A stretch of 64,000 nt of DNA from an uncultured Pelagibacteraceae bacterium (GTDB taxonomy: Bacteria > Pseudomonadota > Alphaproteobacteria > Pelagibacterales > Pelagibacteraceae): contig CACIKJ010000001.1 in NCBI GenBank assembly GCA_902587215.1, forward strand, positions 20,026 to 84,025, written 5' to 3'. Made by a program: the position numbers and the translations under genes. Position 1 is the first letter of the stretch; each line of letters starts with the position of its first letter. The notes beneath the pieces were generated by a model that ran no database searches, was not told the DNA's origin, and worked only from the letters and a program-made list of their open reading frames with translations. Below are positions 8,210 through 17,057 of the stretch, one piece after another.

Positions 8210-10404
8210 TAGTTACTCATATATTCCTTTAACCAATATTTATGTGCATCTGATAATTCTTCAATAGGTAAATTTATATCACCTTTAAAAGTGAGGTTTT
8301 TTTCCTGTATAATCCCCAAATCATCATAATGTACTGAATTATTATTTAACATTTCAACAACTTTCAGGATATTATCTTTTGGTATTTCAACTATATAACG
8401 TGCTTGGTCCTCCCCAAAAAAATATTCATATTTGTTTGTCAAACCTTTTAAACTATTTATTTTAAGACCTTTCTTGCCACTAATACACATTTTAGAAACT
8501 GCAGTTAAAATTCCACCTAGAGAAACATCATGACATGAAACAATAAGTTTATTTTCAATTAATTTTAAAATTGTTGTCCCAATATTTTTTTCATTAAATA
8601 AATTTACACTTGGTGGAGGGCCTTTTTTTTCATTTAAAACATCTCTTGCAAATATACTTTGATCTAAATGACCTTCAGTTTTTCCAATTACATAAACAAT
8701 ATTGTTTATTTTCTTAAAATCCATAGTTATCATATTTTCATAATCTTTAATCAAACCGACCCCACCTATTGTGGGAGTGGGCTTGATACCTTTATCTTTT
8801 GTTTCATTATAAAATGACACATTGCCTGAAACGACAGGAAAATCTAAAAATTTGCTTGCCTCAGTTATTCCGTCAACACATTCTACAAATTCTCCCATAT
8901 TTTTTTCTTTTTCTGGATTACCAAAATTTAAACAATTAGTTATAGCAATCGGTTTTGCCCCTACGGAAATTAAATTTCTCCAACTTTCACACACTATTTG
9001 TTTGCCTCCACTAATTGGATGTGAAAAACAATAGGATGCTGATGAGTCTACACTAGCTGCTATAGCTTTTTTTGTACCATGAACTCTTACAACACCAGAA
9101 TCTCCACCTGGTTTTTGAATTGTGTCACCCATTACTGTGTGATCATACTGATCCCAAATCCATTTTTTATCTGATATATTTGGATTATTTAAAATCTTTT
9201 TAAGACAATTTGACAAACTTAATGACTTGAAATTATCTTTATTGAACTTTAATTTTTGTGGTAGTTTAGTTTTTTTCCATTTTCTATCATAAACAGGTGC
9301 ATTTTCTGCTAATAGATCTATAGGGATTTCTGCAACTTTAAGATTATTAAATATTATTTCTATTTGCTTAGAATCTGTTGTTTTTCCAATTACAGAAAAA
9401 TCTAAATTCCATTTATCAAAAATTTTCTTTGCGTAATCTTCTTTGCCACTCTCTAAAACAATTAACATTCTTTCTTGGCTCTCAGATAACATTATTTCAT
9501 ACGGAGACATGTTTTCTTCTCTACAGGGAACTTTATTTAAGTTTAGTTCAATTCCTAAATTACCTTTAGATGCCATCTCGACACTAGAAGATGTTAATCC
9601 TGCAGCACCCATGTCTTGAATTGCAATTATTGAATTGTCTGCCATTAACTCCAAACAAGCTTCAAGTAAAAGTTTTTCAGTAAAAGGATCACCAACTTGT
9701 ACAGTGGGTTTTTTTTCCTCTATCTTATCGTCAAATGTAGCAGAAGCCATGCTTGCTCCATGAATCCCATCTCTTCCTGTTTTAGATCCTACGTATATTA
9801 CTGGTTTATTTATTCCAGCAGCCTTAGAATAAAATATTCTATTTTTATTTACTAGACCAAGCGTCATTGCATTTACTAAAATATTACCATTATATGACTC
9901 ATCAAATAATGTTTGTCCTGCTATAGTTGGAACACCGATACAATTACCATATCCTCCAATACCTTTAACAACTCCTCTTAATAAATTTTTTGTTTTTTTG
10001 TGTTGTGGAGATCCAAAATGAATTGAATTTAGGTTTGCTATAGGTCTCGCGCCCATTGTGAAGACATCTCTCATAATTCCCCCAACTCCAGTAGCAGCAC
10101 CTTGATAGGGCTCAATAAAGGATGGGTGGTTATGACTTTCTATTTTGAAAACAATTGCGTCTTCATCACCTATGTCTATTACTCCCGCATTTTCTCCAGG
10201 ACCTTGGATTACTTGCTTTCCTTTGGTGTGAAGTTTTTTTAAATGTCTCCTAGATGATTTATAAGAACAATGCTCATTCCACATTGCAGAAAATATTGCT
10301 AGTTCTGTAATGTTTGGAATACGATTTAATAATTCACAAATTTTTGAATATTCTTCTTTTTTTAATCCAAGATCTATTGCTGTTTCTTCAGTAATTTCTC
10401 TCAT
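8209..10404 (-). CDS. purL: Phosphoribosylformylglycinamidine synthase subunit PurL (small type)
   Basis: Catalytic subunit that converts FGAR to FGAM with ATP in the fourth step of purine synthesis, using ammonia passed from PurQ. At 731 residues it is the short PurL of the three-part PurLQS complex and not the approximately 1,300-residue fused enzyme. Recognised motifs include [12 protein letters not shown] near the N-terminus, [31 protein letters not shown], and [15 protein letters not shown]. purS and purQ lie immediately upstream on the same strand; the purL start overlaps the purQ stop by 4 bp. Confidence 0.97.
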   Translation of the reverse strand: MREITEETAIDLGLKKEEYSKICELLNRIPNITELAIFSAMWNEHCSYKSSRRHLKKLHTKGKQVIQGPGENAGVIDIGDEDAIVFKIESHNHPSFIEPYQGAATGVGGIMRDVFTMGARPIANLNSIHFGSPQHKKTKNLLRGVVKGIGGYGNCIGVPTIAGQTLFDESYNGNILVNAMTLGLVNKNRIFYSKAAGINKPVIYVGSKTGRDGIHGASMASATFDDKIEEKKPTVQVGDPFTEKLLLEACLELMADNSIIAIQDMGAAGLTSSSVEMASKGNLGIELNLNKVPCREENMSPYEIMLSESQERMLIVLESGKEDYAKKIFDKWNLDFSVIGKTTDSKQIEIIFNNLKVAEIPIDLLAENAPVYDRKWKKTKLPQKLKFNKDNFKSLSLSNCLKKILNNPNISDKKWIWDQYDHTVMGDTIQKPGGDSGVVRVHGTKKAIAASVDSSASYCFSHPISGGKQIVCESWRNLISVGAKPIAITNCLNFGNPEKEKNMGEFVECVDGITEASKFLDFPVVSGNVSFYNETKDKGIKPTPTIGGVGLIKDYENMITMDFKKINNIVYVIGKTEGHLDQSIFARDVLNEKKGPPPSVNLFNEKNIGTTILKLIENKLIVSCHDVSLGGILTAVSKMCISGKKGLKINSLKGLTNKYEYFFGEDQARYIVEIPKDNILKVVEMLNNNSVHYDDLGIIQEKNLTFKGDINLPIEELSDAHKYWLKEYMSN

Positions 10405-11084
10405 TTAAGATTTCCCAAAAGATTTTCAAAAAATATGGAGCCATCCTCACCAGATAGGTATTTATCTATCATTCTTTCTGGATGTGGCATCATTCCTAAA
10501 ACATTTTTATTTTTATTAAATATCCCTGCTATATTTTTTATTGCTCCATTTGGATTATTTTCCTCATTTTCTAATCCTTTAGAGTCACAGTAAGTGACAG
10601 CAATTTGGTTATTATCTTCTAAAGACTTTAATTCTTGTTCTGAACAGAAGAAATTTCCCTCATTGTGAGCAATATGAAGTTCTAAAATATCTTTTTTTAT
10701 GTTTTGAAAATACTTATTTTTTTTGTCTTTAATCTTAACAAACACATTTTTACAAATAAAATTAAGATATTTGTTTTGTTGAAGAATACCAGGTAATAAA
10801 CCAGTCTCAGTTAATATTTGAAATCCATTACAAATACCAAGTACCAATCCTCCTGAATTTGCGAAATCAATAACTGATCGAATTATTTTTGATTTTGAAG
10901 CAATACTTCCACATCTTAAATAATCACCATAGGAAAAGCCACCAGGGAGCACTATTAAATCACTTTTAGGTATTGATTGGTCATTATGCCAAACCATTTG
11001 ATTTTTGAAACCATATTTGCTTAATGCAACATTCATGTCTCTATCACAATTAGAACCAGGAAAAATAATTACCGAAGATTTCAT
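10401..11084 (-). CDS. purQ: Phosphoribosylformylglycinamidine synthase subunit PurQ (glutaminase)
   Basis: Class I glutamine amidotransferase subunit that frees ammonia for PurL. From the ATG at 11084 the protein has 227 residues, with [13 protein letters not shown] for the oxyanion region, the nucleophile Cys85 in GICNGFQIL, and the catalytic His-Glu pair in MMPHPERM. The longer reading from a TTG at 11087 adds one residue; the ATG is preferred. It is 6 bp after purS and overlaps purL by 4 bp, consistent with balanced translation of the complex. Confidence 0.96.
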   Translation of the reverse strand: MKSSVIIFPGSNCDRDMNVALSKYGFKNQMVWHNDQSIPKSDLIVLPGGFSYGDYLRCGSIASKSKIIRSVIDFANSGGLVLGICNGFQILTETGLLPGILQQNKYLNFICKNVFVKIKDKKNKYFQNIKKDILELHIAHNEGNFFCSEQELKSLEDNNQIAVTYCDSKGLENEENNPNGAIKNIAGIFNKNKNVLGMMPHPERMIDKYLSGEDGSIFFENLLGNLK

Positions 11085-11090
11085 CAATAA

Positions 11091-11324
11091 TTAAACAATT
11101 TTATAGTCTTCTATCACAAGATTAGCTAACAGTTTTTTACACATTTCTTCAACCTGCAACTTAGCTTTATCCTCATCTGTTTCACTTATGTCTATTTCAA
11201 AAAACTTCCCTTGTCTTACCTCTGTAACATTATTAAAACTCATTCCATTTAATGTTTGTTGGATTGCTTTGCCTTGAGGATCTAAGACACCATTTTTTAA
11301 AGTGACTATAACTTTTATTTTCAT
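11091..11324 (-). CDS. purS: Phosphoribosylformylglycinamidine synthase subunit PurS
   Basis: The 77-residue PurS bridges PurL and PurQ in the three-subunit FGAM synthase. The signature pattern is clear: the VTLKNGVLDPQGKAIQQTL start, then VTEVRQGKFFEIDI and the MCKKLLANLVIEDYKI tail. It begins one base inside the purC stop codon and is followed by purQ after 6 bp. Confidence 0.95.
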   Translation of the reverse strand: MKIKVIVTLKNGVLDPQGKAIQQTLNGMSFNNVTEVRQGKFFEIDISETDEDKAKLQVEEMCKKLLANLVIEDYKIV

Positions 11325-12106
11325 TATTTTTTCTTAATTTTTACTGCAGTAGGTTTTAGAAATTTAATTGGTCTAATATTGTTAACTTGTTCATGTAAAA
11401 TTCCAAGTCTTCTAGCAACTTCTTGATAAGCCTCAACTATATTTCCTAAATCTTTTCTAAATCTGTCTTTATCTAATTTTTTGTCGGTATCTGCATCCCA
11501 CAATCTACATGTATCAGGGCTAATTTCATCAGCTAGAATAATTTTTCCATCTGATTTTCTTTTTCCAAATTCTAATTTAAAATCTATTAGTTTAATATTA
11601 ATACTCCTAAACATTCCTTGTAAAAAGTCATTTACACGTAAACATTGTTTGGAAATTAAATCAAGTTCATGCGATGTTGCCCAGCCGAATGCATCTATAT
11701 GTTCTCTTGTAATAAGTGGATCACCAAGCTCATCATTTTTATAGTAATATTCAATTAAAGGTTTATTTAAAATAGTACCATCTTCGATGTTTAATCTTTT
11801 AGTTAAAGAACCTGTTACAATATTTCTCACAACAAATTCAATAGGAATTATTTCTACAAAATCAATTAATTGTTCTCTCATATTAAGACGTTTTACTAAA
11901 TGATTTTGAATGCCAATATCCTTTAAAGCAGATAAAATATGTTCTGAAATCCTGTTATTTAAAATTCCTTTACCTTCAATATTGGCTTTTTTTTGATTGT
12001 TAAACGCAGTTGCGTCATCTTTAAAATGTTGAATTACCAGGTTTTTATCAGTTGACGCAAATATGATCTTTGCTTTTCCTTCGTATAATTTTTTTCCTTT
12101 TTTCAT
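11324..12106 (-). CDS. purC: SAICAR synthetase
   Basis: Joins CAIR and aspartate with ATP to make SAICAR in purine synthesis. The 260-residue protein starts KKGKKLYEGKAKIIF and contains NNRISEHI, VEIIPIEFVVRNIVTGS (the family's nucleotide-binding strand), LIDFKLEFGK and ADEISPDTCRLWD. Length and motif order are normal for the bacterial enzyme. It overlaps purB upstream and purS downstream by one base each, a run of minimal overlaps typical of a tightly coupled operon. Confidence 0.96.
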   Translation of the reverse strand: MKKGKKLYEGKAKIIFASTDKNLVIQHFKDDATAFNNQKKANIEGKGILNNRISEHILSALKDIGIQNHLVKRLNMREQLIDFVEIIPIEFVVRNIVTGSLTKRLNIEDGTILNKPLIEYYYKNDELGDPLITREHIDAFGWATSHELDLISKQCLRVNDFLQGMFRSINIKLIDFKLEFGKRKSDGKIILADEISPDTCRLWDADTDKKLDKDRFRKDLGNIVEAYQEVARRLGILHEQVNNIRPIKFLKPTAVKIKKK

Positions 12107-13398
12107 TATTTAAAAACTCTTTTAAAAATAAAGTTTACATTTTTAAAGTGTTTAGAATAATTAAAAATTGATTTTAATTTCTTTTCACCAATAATATTCA
12201 TAATTTTTTTATCATTAGATATTAGATCAAATAAATTTTTATTTTCATCAAAACATCTTTTTGCATAAGTTTGCACAATTTTATATGATTTTTCTCTTGA
12301 TATACCTTTTTTTGTAAGCTCCAACATAATCTCCTGAGAAAAAATTAATCCTTTTGTTAAATTTAAATTTTTAACCATTTTTTTCGGATAAATAATCATT
12401 TTATCCAAAACATTTGCTAATCTTACTAAAGCAAAATCTAATGTAATATTTGAGTCTGGTCCAATATTTCTCTCTACACTTGAGTGAGATATATCCCTCT
12501 CATGCCACAAAGCAATATTTTCAAGTGCTGGGATAGTATGGCTTCTTATAATTCTTGCAAGACCAGTTAAATTTTCACTTAAAATAGGATTTTTTTTATG
12601 TGGCATTGCAGAAGATCCTTTTTGATCTTTTGAAAAAAATTCCTGCATTTCATATACCTCTGATCTTTGTAAATGCCTTATCTCAGTTGCAACTCTCTCA
12701 ATACTTCCAGCAATAATTCCCAAAACAGAAAAATAATGCGCATGTCTGTCTCTAGGTATTATCTGAGTAGAAATTGGCTCTGGATATAATTTTAATTTTT
12801 TTGCTACATAAGCTTCAACCCTTGGATCAATATTTGCAAATGTTCCTACCGCCCCAGATATTGCACATGTAGAAATATCAAATATAGCACTAGAAAGTCT
12901 TTTTTTATTTCTTTTAAATTCTTCGTAAAATGATGCTAGCTTTAAACCAAATGTTATTGGCTCTGCGTGAATTCCATGGCTTCTACCAATACAGGGTGTA
13001 AATTTATATTTTTTTGCTTTTTTTTTCAGTACAGAAAGAATTTTATCAATATCTTTTAATAATATTTCACCAGATTGTTTTAATTGAATATTAAAAGCTG
13101 TATCTAGAATATCTGAAGATGTCATACCTTGATGAAGATATCTTGCTTTAATACCAGATTGTTCTGTAATTGATGTAAGGAATGCTATAACATCATGTTT
13201 TACCTTTGCCTCAATGTTATGAATTCGTTTCACCTTTATTTTTGCTTTTTTTCTTACTACTGAAGAAACACCCTTAGGTATAAATTTGTATTTTTCCATT
13301 GCTTGTGCTGCTGCAATCTCAATATCTAGCCAGATCCTATATTTGTTTTCCTCAGACCAAATGGCTTTAAGTTCTTTTCTAGAATATCTATCAATCAT
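12106..13398 (-). CDS. purB: Adenylosuccinate lyase
   Basis: Removes fumarate from SAICAR and from adenylosuccinate, acting twice in purine synthesis. The 430-residue protein belongs to the fumarase/aspartase superfamily: the signature loop is GSSAMPHKKNPI, and the TSSDILDTA and GRSHGIHAEP motifs provide catalytic residues. It lies 2 bp downstream of map and directly before purC, which makes its substrate. Confidence 0.96.
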   Translation of the reverse strand: MIDRYSRKELKAIWSEENKYRIWLDIEIAAAQAMEKYKFIPKGVSSVVRKKAKIKVKRIHNIEAKVKHDVIAFLTSITEQSGIKARYLHQGMTSSDILDTAFNIQLKQSGEILLKDIDKILSVLKKKAKKYKFTPCIGRSHGIHAEPITFGLKLASFYEEFKRNKKRLSSAIFDISTCAISGAVGTFANIDPRVEAYVAKKLKLYPEPISTQIIPRDRHAHYFSVLGIIAGSIERVATEIRHLQRSEVYEMQEFFSKDQKGSSAMPHKKNPILSENLTGLARIIRSHTIPALENIALWHERDISHSSVERNIGPDSNITLDFALVRLANVLDKMIIYPKKMVKNLNLTKGLIFSQEIMLELTKKGISREKSYKIVQTYAKRCFDENKNLFDLISNDKKIMNIIGEKKLKSIFNYSKHFKNVNFIFKRVFK

Positions 13399-13400
13399 TA

Positions 13401-14168
13401 TTAATATGGGGGTTTATTATATCCTTTAACAGATTCTGTAAAAATTTCATATCCATTTTCAGTGATACCAACAGTATGTTCAAATTGTGCTGATAAAGAC
13501 TTATCTTTAGTTACGGCTGTCCAACCATCATTTAAAATTTTAACATCATATTTCCCGGCATTAATCATTGGTTCAATTGTAAAAGTCATACCTGGGTAAA
13601 TTTCCATACCAGTATTTTTTTTTCCGTAGTGTAAAATATTAGGAGACTCGTGAAATGTATTACTAATTCCATGACCACAAAAATCTCTCACAACTGAATA
13701 TCCTTTATTTTCAACAAAATTCTGAATCTTATTACCTATATCTCCCAACTTAATACCTGGTTTTAATATCATTATTGCACTCATCATTGACTCATAGGTA
13801 GCATCAATCAAATTATTTGCTTTAACAGATGAGTTTCCTATCGTAAACATTCTACTTGTATCACCGTAATATTCATTAACAATTGCTGTTACATCTACAT
13901 TTACCACATCACCATCTTCTAAAATTCGATCAGATGGTATTCCATGGCAAACAACATGATTTAAAGATGTGCAAAGTGATTTTTTAAATCCTCTGTAAAA
14001 CTGAGGAGCTGAATACCCGCCGTTATCTTTAATAAATTCATAAGCTAATTGATCGATTTTATCTGTAGAGATGCCAGGTTTAATATAATCAGTTAACATA
14101 TCCAATGTACTTGAAGCAAGTTTACCTGCGGTTCTCATTCTTTCAAATTTTTCTTTATATTTAGTCAT
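13401..14168 (-). CDS. map: Methionine aminopeptidase, type I
   Basis: Removes the initiator methionine from new proteins in the cytoplasm. From the ATG at 14168 it has 255 residues, with the pita-bread metal ligands visible in order: Asp in VNVDVTAIV, Asp in YYGDTSRMF, His in CGHGISNTFHE, Glu in FTIEPMI and Glu in QFEHTVGIT. No N-terminal extension, so it is type Ia. A TTG at 14174 would add two residues. The start lies inside the 3' end of sfsA (8-bp overlap), and purB follows after 2 bp. Confidence 0.96.
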   Translation of the reverse strand: MTKYKEKFERMRTAGKLASSTLDMLTDYIKPGISTDKIDQLAYEFIKDNGGYSAPQFYRGFKKSLCTSLNHVVCHGIPSDRILEDGDVVNVDVTAIVNEYYGDTSRMFTIGNSSVKANNLIDATYESMMSAIMILKPGIKLGDIGNKIQNFVENKGYSVVRDFCGHGISNTFHESPNILHYGKKNTGMEIYPGMTFTIEPMINAGKYDVKILNDGWTAVTKDKSLSAQFEHTVGITENGYEIFTESVKGYNKPPY

Positions 14169-14847
14169 GCTCAATTTTAATTTTTTTTTCTATAACAATT
14201 TCTTTTGAGTTTAATTTGCATCTATATGCAATAAATTTTAAACCTTTTTTTTTGGCTTTAATAAAATTGTTATAATAATCTGAATCTATATCTTTTGCTA
14301 TTCTAAATTTTGAAATATTTTGAATTTGTACTAAAAATAAGACGTGGGGTTTGTAACCTTTGCTTAAAGATTCTGTTAATTTTTTTAAGTGTTTTGTACC
14401 CCTAGAGGTTACAGCATCAGGAAACTCTGCAATATCATTATTTCTATTAAGGGTAACGTTTTTTACTTCAATTAGTTTATTATCGCATAAAAAATCAAAC
14501 CTCGTGTCACCTGAATACTTAAATTCTGACTTTATTTTTTTAATTGATGAAAATTCTTTTAGTAATTTATTGTTTAAAGCATGTTCAACAATACGGTTGG
14601 CTCTATGAGTATTTACTCCTACAATCTTTTGATTTACCTTGATCATTTCGAGTGTAAATTTTAACTTTCTTTTTGGATCATCTGCTCTTGAAATCCAAAC
14701 TTCATTACCTTTATCCAACAAACCAAGCATAGATCCAGTATTTGGACAATGTGCTGTGATCACTTTATTATTTACTTCAACATCAATAAAAAATCTTTTA
14801 TACCTTTTAATTAATTTGCCTTTAATTAAACTGTTGGTAAATTTCAT
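14161..14847 (-). CDS. sfsA: SfsA family protein (sugar fermentation stimulation protein homologue)
   Basis: A conserved 228-residue protein named after an E. coli gene that boosted maltose use when overexpressed; its biochemical role is unsettled, with an OB-like N-terminal part and a nuclease-like C-terminal part. Family motifs seen are HCPNTGSMLGL, the NTHRAN stretch, DFLCDNKLIEVKNVTL (a PD-(D/E)XK-like core with Asp, Glu and Lys), FPDAVTSRGTKHL and VLFLVQ. It is the first gene of the leftward series and diverges from the cinA-like gene with only 22 bp between their starts. Confidence 0.88.
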   Translation of the reverse strand: MKFTNSLIKGKLIKRYKRFFIDVEVNNKVITAHCPNTGSMLGLLDKGNEVWISRADDPKRKLKFTLEMIKVNQKIVGVNTHRANRIVEHALNNKLLKEFSSIKKIKSEFKYSGDTRFDFLCDNKLIEVKNVTLNRNNDIAEFPDAVTSRGTKHLKKLTESLSKGYKPHVLFLVQIQNISKFRIAKDIDSDYYNNFIKAKKKGLKFIAYRCKLNSKEIVIEKKIKIEHD

Positions 14848-14869
14848 TTTAATTTATTTATATTAAGAA

Positions 14870-15622
14870 ATGACAAATAAAAAAGAAATAACTGCTGGTA
14901 TTATCATTATTGGGAATGAGGTTTTATCTGGAAGAACAAAGGATATTAATACAAGCACACTAGCAAAATGGTTAAATTCACTTGGTATTGAGGTGAAAGA
15001 GGCGAGAGTGATTCCTGATTTAGAGTCAATAATTATAGAAACGGTTAATAATTTAAGAAAAAAATTTGATTATATTTTTACAACAGGTGGAATTGGACCA
15101 ACGCATGACGATATTACAGCAGAGTCCATTTCTAAAGCATTTAGTTTAGAATATGGTTTTCACAAGCAAGCATACAGTATTTTAGAAAAATATTATAAAC
15201 CTGGTGAATTTAATGATGGAAGACAAAAAATGGCAAAAATGCCGACATCAGCAAATTTAATATTAAACCCAACAAGCGGAGCTCCTGGGTTTTATGTTGA
15301 AAATGTATTTTGTTTACCTGGTGTTCCATCCATTCTCCAATCAATGATTGGAGGTTTAAATAATGTATTAATAGGCGGTGACCCAATCTTAAATTTAACT
15401 ATAAGCTTAAGAACAGTTGAGAGTGAAATAGCAAAATCTATTACTAACATTCAAAATAAAAATAATGATGTTGAAATTGGAAGTTATCCTTTCTTTAGAG
15501 CAGGTAGATTAGGTGTATCAATAGTTTTAAGATCAGCAAATAAAAAAAAATTAGATTTATGCAATGCAGAAATATTGGAGTTTGTAAAATCAAAAAATAT
15601 TGAAATTATAGAGGAAACCTAA
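14870..15622 (+). CDS. CinA-like MoCF-domain protein (competence/damage-inducible type), without deamidase domain
   Basis: The 250-residue protein has the molybdopterin-binding (MoCF) fold seen in the N-terminal half of CinA: AGIIIIGNEVLSGRTKDIN at the start, FTTGGIGPTHDDITAESIS for the nucleotide or pterin site, and FYVENVFCLPGVPSIL. The C-terminal nicotinamide-mononucleotide deamidase domain of full CinA (about 160 residues) is absent. In the full enzyme this half has ADP-ribose pyrophosphatase activity, so NAD-metabolite recycling is possible but inferred. The 3' end overlaps the next gene by one base. Confidence 0.82.
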   Translation: MTNKKEITAGIIIIGNEVLSGRTKDINTSTLAKWLNSLGIEVKEARVIPDLESIIIETVNNLRKKFDYIFTTGGIGPTHDDITAESISKAFSLEYGFHKQAYSILEKYYKPGEFNDGRQKMAKMPTSANLILNPTSGAPGFYVENVFCLPGVPSILQSMIGGLNNVLIGGDPILNLTISLRTVESEIAKSITNIQNKNNDVEIGSYPFFRAGRLGVSIVLRSANKKKLDLCNAEILEFVKSKNIEIIEET

Positions 15623-16029
15623 TGCTTTATTTTGCTTATGGAAGTAATTTGAACCATTTTCAAATGAAACGAAGGTGCAAAGACTCGATATTTATAAAAA
15701 AATATGAATTAAAAGGATTCAAACTAAATTTTAGAAGCAAATATAGAGCTGCCGATATTGAAAAAAAAAAAAATTCTATTGTACCTGGTGCATTATTTGA
15801 AATATCAAAAAGTGACGAAAAAAAACTAGATGTATATGAGGATTTTCCAATATTATATAAAAAATTATATTTTAAATATTATAATAAAAAAGTAATGACT
15901 TATATTATGAATAATAAAAGTGAATTTCGCTATCCTACTGAAAGATATCTAAATGTTGTAAAAAAAGGATATATAGATTGTGGATTAGATAAATCATATT
16001 TAATTAAAGCACTAGATCCAAATAAATAA
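15622..16029 (+). CDS. Gamma-glutamylcyclotransferase-like protein
   Basis: The 135-residue protein begins with the hallmark FAYGSNL loop (residues 3-9) of the GGCT fold, and has KKLDVYEDFP containing the expected catalytic glutamate, plus a late Tyr-rich strand. Family enzymes release 5-oxoproline from gamma-glutamyl compounds. The real substrate here is unknown. The coding sequence contains a 13-base A run (15761-15773) coding Glu-Lys-Lys-Lys-Asn, the longest homopolymer I saw in a gene here. It overlaps the cinA-like gene by one base and is 3 bp before azlC. Confidence 0.75.
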   Translation: MLYFAYGSNLNHFQMKRRCKDSIFIKKYELKGFKLNFRSKYRAADIEKKKNSIVPGALFEISKSDEKKLDVYEDFPILYKKLYFKYYNKKVMTYIMNNKSEFRYPTERYLNVVKKGYIDCGLDKSYLIKALDPNK

Positions 16030-16032
16030 TTA

Positions 16033-16722
16033 ATGTACACAAAAAAAAATTCTTTTTTAAGAGGAGTTAGTGACGTTTTACCTCTAATGATACCAGTAGT
16101 TCCCTTTGGTATAATATTTGGTGCTATCGGAATTGAATTAGGTTTTGGACCGTACATTACTTTTGCAACATCAATTATTATTTTTAGTGGCGCAAGTCAA
16201 ATTGTGATAATTCAACTTTTGTCAGCCGGAGCTTCTTCAATTGTTGCTATCACCTCATCATCAGTTGTTAGTACTAGACATCTTTTATACGGAGCAGTGT
16301 TTAACCAATATTTAAATCATCTTTCGATATACTGGAAACTAGGGTTGTCTTATTTATTAACCGACCAAGCTTTTGCAGTTTCTAATGAATATTTTAAGGA
16401 AAATACAGAAAACAAATTTAAACATTATCATCTAATTGGTTCGGGTCTAACATTATGGCTTATTTGGCAATTTACTACTCTTATTGGTATATATTTAGGA
16501 TCTATTGTACCCGATGAACTAGGATTAACTTTTACAATACCACTCACATTTTTAGCTTTATTGGTAAATTATTTTAGAAAAATTGATCATTTAATAGTTA
16601 TTTTAATTTCAGGATTGCTATCAATTTTATTTTATGACGCCCCCTTTAAATCATACATTATAATCTCAAGTATCTTTTCATTATTAGTCGCAACAATTTT
16701 AATAAGATTTAAAAAAAAATGA
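16033..16722 (+). CDS. azlC: AzlC-family branched-chain amino acid export permease, large subunit
   Basis: A 229-residue integral membrane protein with about seven hydrophobic segments. It opens with the family-typical FLRGVSDVLPLMIPVVPFGI and has FSGASQIVIIQLLSAGA and SSVVSTRHLLYGA, which match AzlC/YgaZ. The partner azlD overlaps by 4 bp downstream. AzlCD-type pairs export branched-chain amino acids or their analogues across the inner membrane; substrate here is inferred. Confidence 0.88.
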   Translation: MYTKKNSFLRGVSDVLPLMIPVVPFGIIFGAIGIELGFGPYITFATSIIIFSGASQIVIIQLLSAGASSIVAITSSSVVSTRHLLYGAVFNQYLNHLSIYWKLGLSYLLTDQAFAVSNEYFKENTENKFKHYHLIGSGLTLWLIWQFTTLIGIYLGSIVPDELGLTFTIPLTFLALLVNYFRKIDHLIVILISGLLSILFYDAPFKSYIIISSIFSLLVATILIRFKKK

Positions 16723-17036
16723 GCTTATGGATTTCAATAATTGTAGCTGGATTAATTAATTATCTTACTAGACTAGGTTCAGTTTTAATCATAAATCCAA
16801 AAAGAATGAGTGAAAAAACAAAGCAGGTTTTAAATTATGTGCCTTCTGCTGTTTTTCCTGCAATAATCTTCCCAGCAGTTTTTTTAGATTTAAACGAGAA
16901 TCTAGTGCGGCTTAATGATCCAAAAGTATTATCAATATTAGTTGCTTTTATTTCCGGCTTAATAACAAAAAATTTAATTGTTACAATATTATCGGGTCTA
17001 ATTTGTTTTTGGATTTTATTATTTGTGATTTTTTGA
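16719..17036 (+). CDS. azlD: AzlD-family small subunit of branched-chain amino acid exporter
   Basis: A 105-residue protein with about four hydrophobic segments. The motif NYLTRLGSVLI near the start and VLNYVPSAVFPAIIFPAVFL in the middle are typical of AzlD/YgaH, which pairs with AzlC in the membrane. The start overlaps the azlC stop by 4 bp (ATGA), so the two are probably made in coupled fashion. It is the last housekeeping-like gene before the surface-related region. Confidence 0.85.
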   Translation: MSLWISIIVAGLINYLTRLGSVLIINPKRMSEKTKQVLNYVPSAVFPAIIFPAVFLDLNENLVRLNDPKVLSILVAFISGLITKNLIVTILSGLICFWILLFVIF

Positions 17037-17057
17037 ATTCTAATATAGTTAATCATC

